Positions 63,046-64,000 of a DNA stretch of 64,000 nt are shown here, piece by piece (the stretch's first letter is position 1; each line of letters opens with the position of its first letter). The position numbers were made by a program, and so were the translations under genes. A model generated the notes under the pieces. That model did not search any database. It worked only from the letters and a program-made list of their open reading frames with translations, and was not told the DNA's origin. Source of the stretch: CAVRTM01 sp963696105 (GTDB lineage Bacteria > Actinomycetota > Actinomycetes > Actinomycetales > Dermatophilaceae); the NCBI GenBank assembly GCA_963696105.1, contig CAVOIP010000005.1, forward strand, positions 1,116,001-1,180,000. Reading direction: 5' to 3'.

Positions 63046-63128
63046 TGCGCGAGGGGGGATTTGAACCCCCACGCCCTTTCGGACACTGGCACCTGAAGCC
63101 AGCGCGTCTGCCGTTCCGCCACTCGCGC
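63046..63128 (-). tRNA. tRNA-Leu (anticodon CAG)
   Basis: An 83-nt class II tRNA. Acceptor stem GCGCGAG pairs with CTCGCGC and the discriminator is A. The anticodon arm is CTGGC-TTCAGGT-GCCAG with CAG at positions 34-36. A long variable arm (GTCCGAAAGGGC) marks Leu. The T arm is GGGGG-TTCAAAT-CCCCC. CCA is not encoded. An integrase-like fragment lies downstream of its 3' end. Confidence 0.95.
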
Positions 63129-63278
63129 GCGCTCACACAGTGTGGAGTACGACGGCCCAGAACTCAAAACCGGGCCCTTCGCGACTCCCTCGATCTCAGC
63201 GTCGCAGGCTAGCACGCGGCGTTCGCACCAAGGCTGGACCGTTACGATCGAGGCGCCAACGCCAAGGAGGAACCACAC

Positions 63279-64000
63279 GTGGGACTGTTCGACCGGGTCG
63301 AGCGACGCATCGAGCGGGCCGTCAACGGCGCGTTCGCGCGCGCGTTCAAGGCCGAGGTGCAGCCGGTGGAGATCGCCGCCGCCATGCGCCGCGCCATGGA
63401 CGACCGCGCCGCCGTCCTCGGGCACGGCCGCACCATCGTCCCCAACCTCTTCACCGTCGAGCTGGCGCCGAGCGACTTCGAGCGCCTCGACTCCTACTCC
63501 GACGTGCTCTCCGACGAGCTGGTGGCCTCCGCCCAGGAGCACGCCGAGTCCCAGCGATACCAGCCCGGCGGCCAGATCGCCGTGAAGTTCACCTCCCACG
63601 ACGACCTCGAGACCGGGGTGTTCCGCGTCCGCACGGCCACTGCCCGCGGCACCGCGCCGGCCCCGGCCCGTGACCAGCGTCCCGAGCCGGAGCCACACTC
63701 CGCTGCGTGGCCCGAGGCCCGCGTGGCCGGCCCGGTGGAGCCCGCACCGGCTCCGGTGCCCCGACCGGCACCCGCGACGCCGGACCCGGCCACCCGCCCG
63801 CACCCTCCCGCGCCGGCCCATGCCTTCGGCAACCCGGTCGAGCGCCCCTGGCTGGACATCGACGGCGAGCGCTACCCGCTGCTCGGCGCCATCACGGTGC
63901 TCGGCCGCGACGACACGGCCGACGTCATCCTGGACGACCCCGGCATCTCGCGGCGCCATACCGAGATCCGGGTGACCAACGACGGTCCGCACCTGGTCAC
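63279..64000 (+). CDS. fhaA: FhaA-like protein (DUF3662 plus FHA domain), cut by the window end
   Basis: The first 240 residues. GTG 63279 follows AAGGAGG. The N-terminal DUF3662 domain (GLFDRVERRIERAVNGAFARAFKAEVQPVEIAAAMRRAMDD in outline, about 1-125) is followed by a Pro/Ala-rich linker (about 130-200) and the start of an FHA domain with ITVLGRDDTADVILDDPGISRRHTEI, including the phospho-threonine binding Gly-Arg and Ser-Arg-Arg-His. FhaA binds phosphorylated partners in cell-wall synthesis. In many actinobacteria it follows a tRNA-Leu and heads the fhaB-pstP-rodA-pbpA-pknAB cluster, as here for the tRNA. Confidence 0.93.
   Translation, partial: MGLFDRVERRIERAVNGAFARAFKAEVQPVEIAAAMRRAMDDRAAVLGHGRTIVPNLFTVELAPSDFERLDSYSDVLSDELVASAQEHAESQRYQPGGQIAVKFTSHDDLETGVFRVRTATARGTAPAPARDQRPEPEPHSAAWPEARVAGPVEPAPAPVPRPAPATPDPATRPHPPAPAHAFGNPVERPWLDIDGERYPLLGAITVLGRDDTADVILDDPGISRRHTEIRVTNDGPHLV

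Noticed and set aside
61610..63046. Duplicate of the tRNA-Leu 3' end as an att site
   Set aside because: I looked for the acceptor/T-arm sequence near the integrase fragment and the permease end and found no copy.
1..64000. CRISPR arrays, complete transposons, rRNA genes
   Set aside because: No regularly spaced repeats, no transposase frames with catalytic motifs and no rRNA-like sequence were seen.

Overview
The window is GC-rich DNA with strong third-position G/C bias, dense operons with 1-4 bp gene overlaps, lipoprotein binding proteins, frequent GTG starts, a tRNA-Leu followed by an fhaA-type gene, and several LacI/GntR/TetR/PucR regulators. This fits a high-GC Actinomycetota chromosome, of a free-living soil or sediment type; I cannot name the genus. 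Only the right end (tRNA-Leu, fhaA) looks like conserved core. The rest is catabolic and transport accessory content.

Layout. 0-7 kb: formate/nitrite-type channel, MFS exporter, ArsR/SmtB-type zinc-family sensor, divergent P1B-type metal ATPase with a clean palindromic operator between them, and a secreted peptidoglycan-binding protein. 7-9.3 kb: small membrane protein and xylose isomerase. 9.3-19.8 kb: amino-acid ABC importer, TetR regulator, and a five-gene operon (amino-acid dehydrogenase, ADP-forming acyl-CoA synthetase, 2-ketoarginine-decarboxylase-like ThDP enzyme, acyl-CoA dehydrogenase, glutamine amidotransferase); both arms carry a related operator sequence. 19.9-27.7 kb: a LacI-controlled sugar locus with ABC importer, glycoamylase-fold enzyme and GH3 beta-glucosidase. 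28-31 kb: TMEM175-like channel, beta-propeller fragment, homocysteine methyltransferase and a second LacI.

31.4-54.9 kb is a large nitrogen-compound region. A divergent urease (ureAB fusion, ureC), amidohydrolase, APC permease and C-N hydrolase form one operon. Facing it is a polyamine operon: PotABCD importer, agmatinase-family ureohydrolase, PuuB-like oxidase and a DUF1989 protein. Next come GntR, a CaiB CoA-transferase, a flavin oxidoreductase, glutaryl-CoA dehydrogenase, aldehyde dehydrogenase, a GabT-type aminotransferase and a PucR regulator. Together these could take putrescine, agmatine or cadaverine through GABA/5-aminovalerate to succinate or glutarate and crotonyl-CoA, with urea from the ureohydrolase meeting the urease.

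55-61.6 kb: a CCG-domain Fe-S protein with a GlcD-type FAD oxidase, divergent from GntR, a soluble Cache-domain protein and a second APC permease. 61.6-63.0 kb: remnants of a small element (integrase fragment, AbrB-like protein) beside tRNA-Leu.

A striking feature is frame disruption. Nine genes carry extra bases, about 21 in the urease genes alone. Nearly all shift the frame by +1, and where I can place them the extra base follows a codon's third base and is usually a synonymous alternative to it. I read this as both alleles of strain variants written in tandem by the consensus step, not as gene decay.
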